Source: Verrucomicrobiales bacterium (GTDB lineage: Bacteria; Verrucomicrobiota; Verrucomicrobiia; Verrucomicrobiales; DEV007). Taken from it: a DNA stretch of 44,700 nucleotides. Both the position numbers and the translations under genes were made by a program. The stretch covers positions 1 to 44,700 of the forward strand of contig JAOFXR010000025.1 of the NCBI GenBank assembly GCA_028047635.1, read 5' to 3'. The notes beneath the pieces are model-generated. The model saw only the letters and a list, made by a program, of their open reading frames with translations, had not been told where the DNA came from and did no database searches. Positions 43,808-44,700 of this stretch are shown in pieces; the stretch's first letter is position 1; each line of letters starts with the position of its first letter.

Positions 43808-44700
43808 TTAAATGCGAGTCGTGGAAATGCCCACGCAGGCGATGAAGATGTCATCGAGGGAGAGGCGCTGACCGACGATGCCGGAGCCTGCCCATGTCAT
43901 GGGATCCGCGTCGACGATGAGGGTTCGGGTGTTCTCGGGATCGCTCGCCTCGGGATCGAGTTCCCGCCACATCGCAAAGCCTTCAGGCAGAGGCGTCTCG
44001 CTATCAATTCGGATACGGCGAACCCGATCCTGCAGATGGCTCAGCTTTCCTTCGAAGCGCTTTTTACCCCGGTGAATGATGCCAACGCGATCAGCGGCAC
44101 GTTCCACCTCGTCGAGGAGGTGGGTCGAGAAAAAAGTCGTGCGTCCATACTCGCGGGCCTGATGCGTGATGATTTCAAGAAACTCGCGTCGTGCCACCGG
44201 GTCCAGCCCAGCGGTGGGCTCGTCGAGAATTAAGAGGGACGGGCGCGGGGCAATCGCAAGGGCGAGCGCGAGTTTGACTTTCATCCCACCGGAAAGGCCG
44301 GACACTTTTCGATTGGAAGGAACCTCGAGCACTTTGAGGAGGCGACGGTATTCTTCGGTGTCCCAGGTGGGATAGAGAGCACCGACGAATTTGCCGAGCA
44401 TCTCTGCCGTCATCCAGGGGTAAAAAGCCTGTTCCTGCGAGACGTAGCCGATCGACTGCTTTTGCTTAATGGAGGTGCGCCGTGTTTCTTCGCCGAGAAG
44501 CCGGATCGTCCCGCTGTCGGGGGCGACAATGCCCATGAGCATGCGGATCGTCGTTGTTTTTCCCGCACCGTTGACGCCAAGAAAGCCGTAAATTTCACCT
44601 TCCTGCACCGCGAGGTCGAGTCCATCGACCGCCATGAAGCGCCCAAAGGACCGACGCAGCTGGTTGACGGCGAGAACGGGTTCAGGAGGTAGGGCAGGAG
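43808..44700 (-). CDS. ABC transporter ATP-binding protein, 5' end cut by right window edge
   Basis: The frame runs to the right edge without a start: upstream of the internal ATG at 44635 it reads LAVNQLRRSFGRF, a normal ABC N-terminus, so the gene begins beyond 44700. Motifs: Walker A GVNGAGKTTT, Q-loop in GYVSQEQAF, signature LSGGM, Walker B LLILDEPTAGLDP and the H-loop STH. About 60 residues after the core form a small C-terminal domain (RIRIDSETPLPEG...). This is the CcmA/multidrug-type ATPase family that pairs with ABC-2 permeases. It heads a three-gene operon with the two permease-peptidase fusions downstream. Confidence 0.93.
   Translation of the reverse strand, partial: PALPPEPVLAVNQLRRSFGRFMAVDGLDLAVQEGEIYGFLGVNGAGKTTTIRMLMGIVAPDSGTIRLLGEETRRTSIKQKQSIGYVSQEQAFYPWMTAEMLGKFVGALYPTWDTEEYRRLLKVLEVPSNRKVSGLSGGMKVKLALALAIAPRPSLLILDEPTAGLDPVARREFLEIITHQAREYGRTTFFSTHLLDEVERAADRVGIIHRGKKRFEGKLSHLQDRVRRIRIDSETPLPEGFAMWRELDPEASDPENTRTLIVDADPMTWAGSGIVGQRLSLDDIFIACVGISTTRI

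Overview
The window looks like a chromosomal segment of a moderately GC-rich bacterium, most likely Verrucomicrobiota or another PVC-group member. The main reasons are a double-length UvrA (two UvrA units in one chain, known from Chlamydiae and other PVC bacteria), an SHD1-like C-terminal domain on a secreted thioredoxin-fold protein, and many short operons of exported or lipid-anchored proteins of unknown function. This placement is inference from gene content, not a phylogeny. There is no prophage, insertion sequence, CRISPR array or tRNA that I can see.

Layout. 1-1185 (-) holds a PcfJ-domain protein cut by the left edge. 1306-1926 is a metallophosphoesterase. 1927-2329 is a repeat-bearing spacer, followed by mutS (2330-4888). 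5033-6626 is a tight three-gene run: a soluble YbjQ protein, a membrane-anchored YbjQ-like protein and a membrane M48 protease. 6627-8900 holds two exported proteins bracketed by inverted copies of a ~50-bp repeat. 8901-14501 is the giant uvrA, overlapped tail to tail by a receiver-kinase gene (14449-15774, -), which is preceded by a truncated kinase remnant. leuC (16429-17856), the SRP RNA gene (17889-17979, -) and trpB (18069-19283) follow.

19324-27066 is housekeeping and envelope genes: a secreted coiled-coil protein, an L,D-transpeptidase lipoprotein, rpsT with its promoter and terminator, an EF-hand lipoprotein, a secreted esterase, a GNAT-like protein, a DegP/HtrA protease, and a thioredoxin-fold protein lacking its cysteines.

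27166-35371 is the most striking block: an eleven-gene Mrp/Mbh-type cation/proton antiporter operon. It starts in the order mrpE-F-G-(MbhD-like)-(MbhE+MnhB fusion)-C-D, which matches the Mrp-like module of archaeal Mbh hydrogenases. It continues with a second antiporter subunit, two small membrane proteins, and a third antiporter subunit whose usual TM7 lysine is asparagine. A histidine-rich insertion in MrpC and a histidine-rich tail on a small subunit suggest metal binding on one face of the complex.

35660-39282 holds two tandem paralogous secreted proteins and a DUF2314-like secreted protein. 39448-40224 is a trypsin-like protease gene broken by a single in-frame TAG. The window ends with a three-gene ABC exporter operon on the minus strand (40214-44700): an ATPase cut by the right edge and two ABC-2 permeases each fused to a gluzincin-like domain, one with an intact HExxH and one without it. 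With the Mrp block, this is my best candidate for a less-described system.
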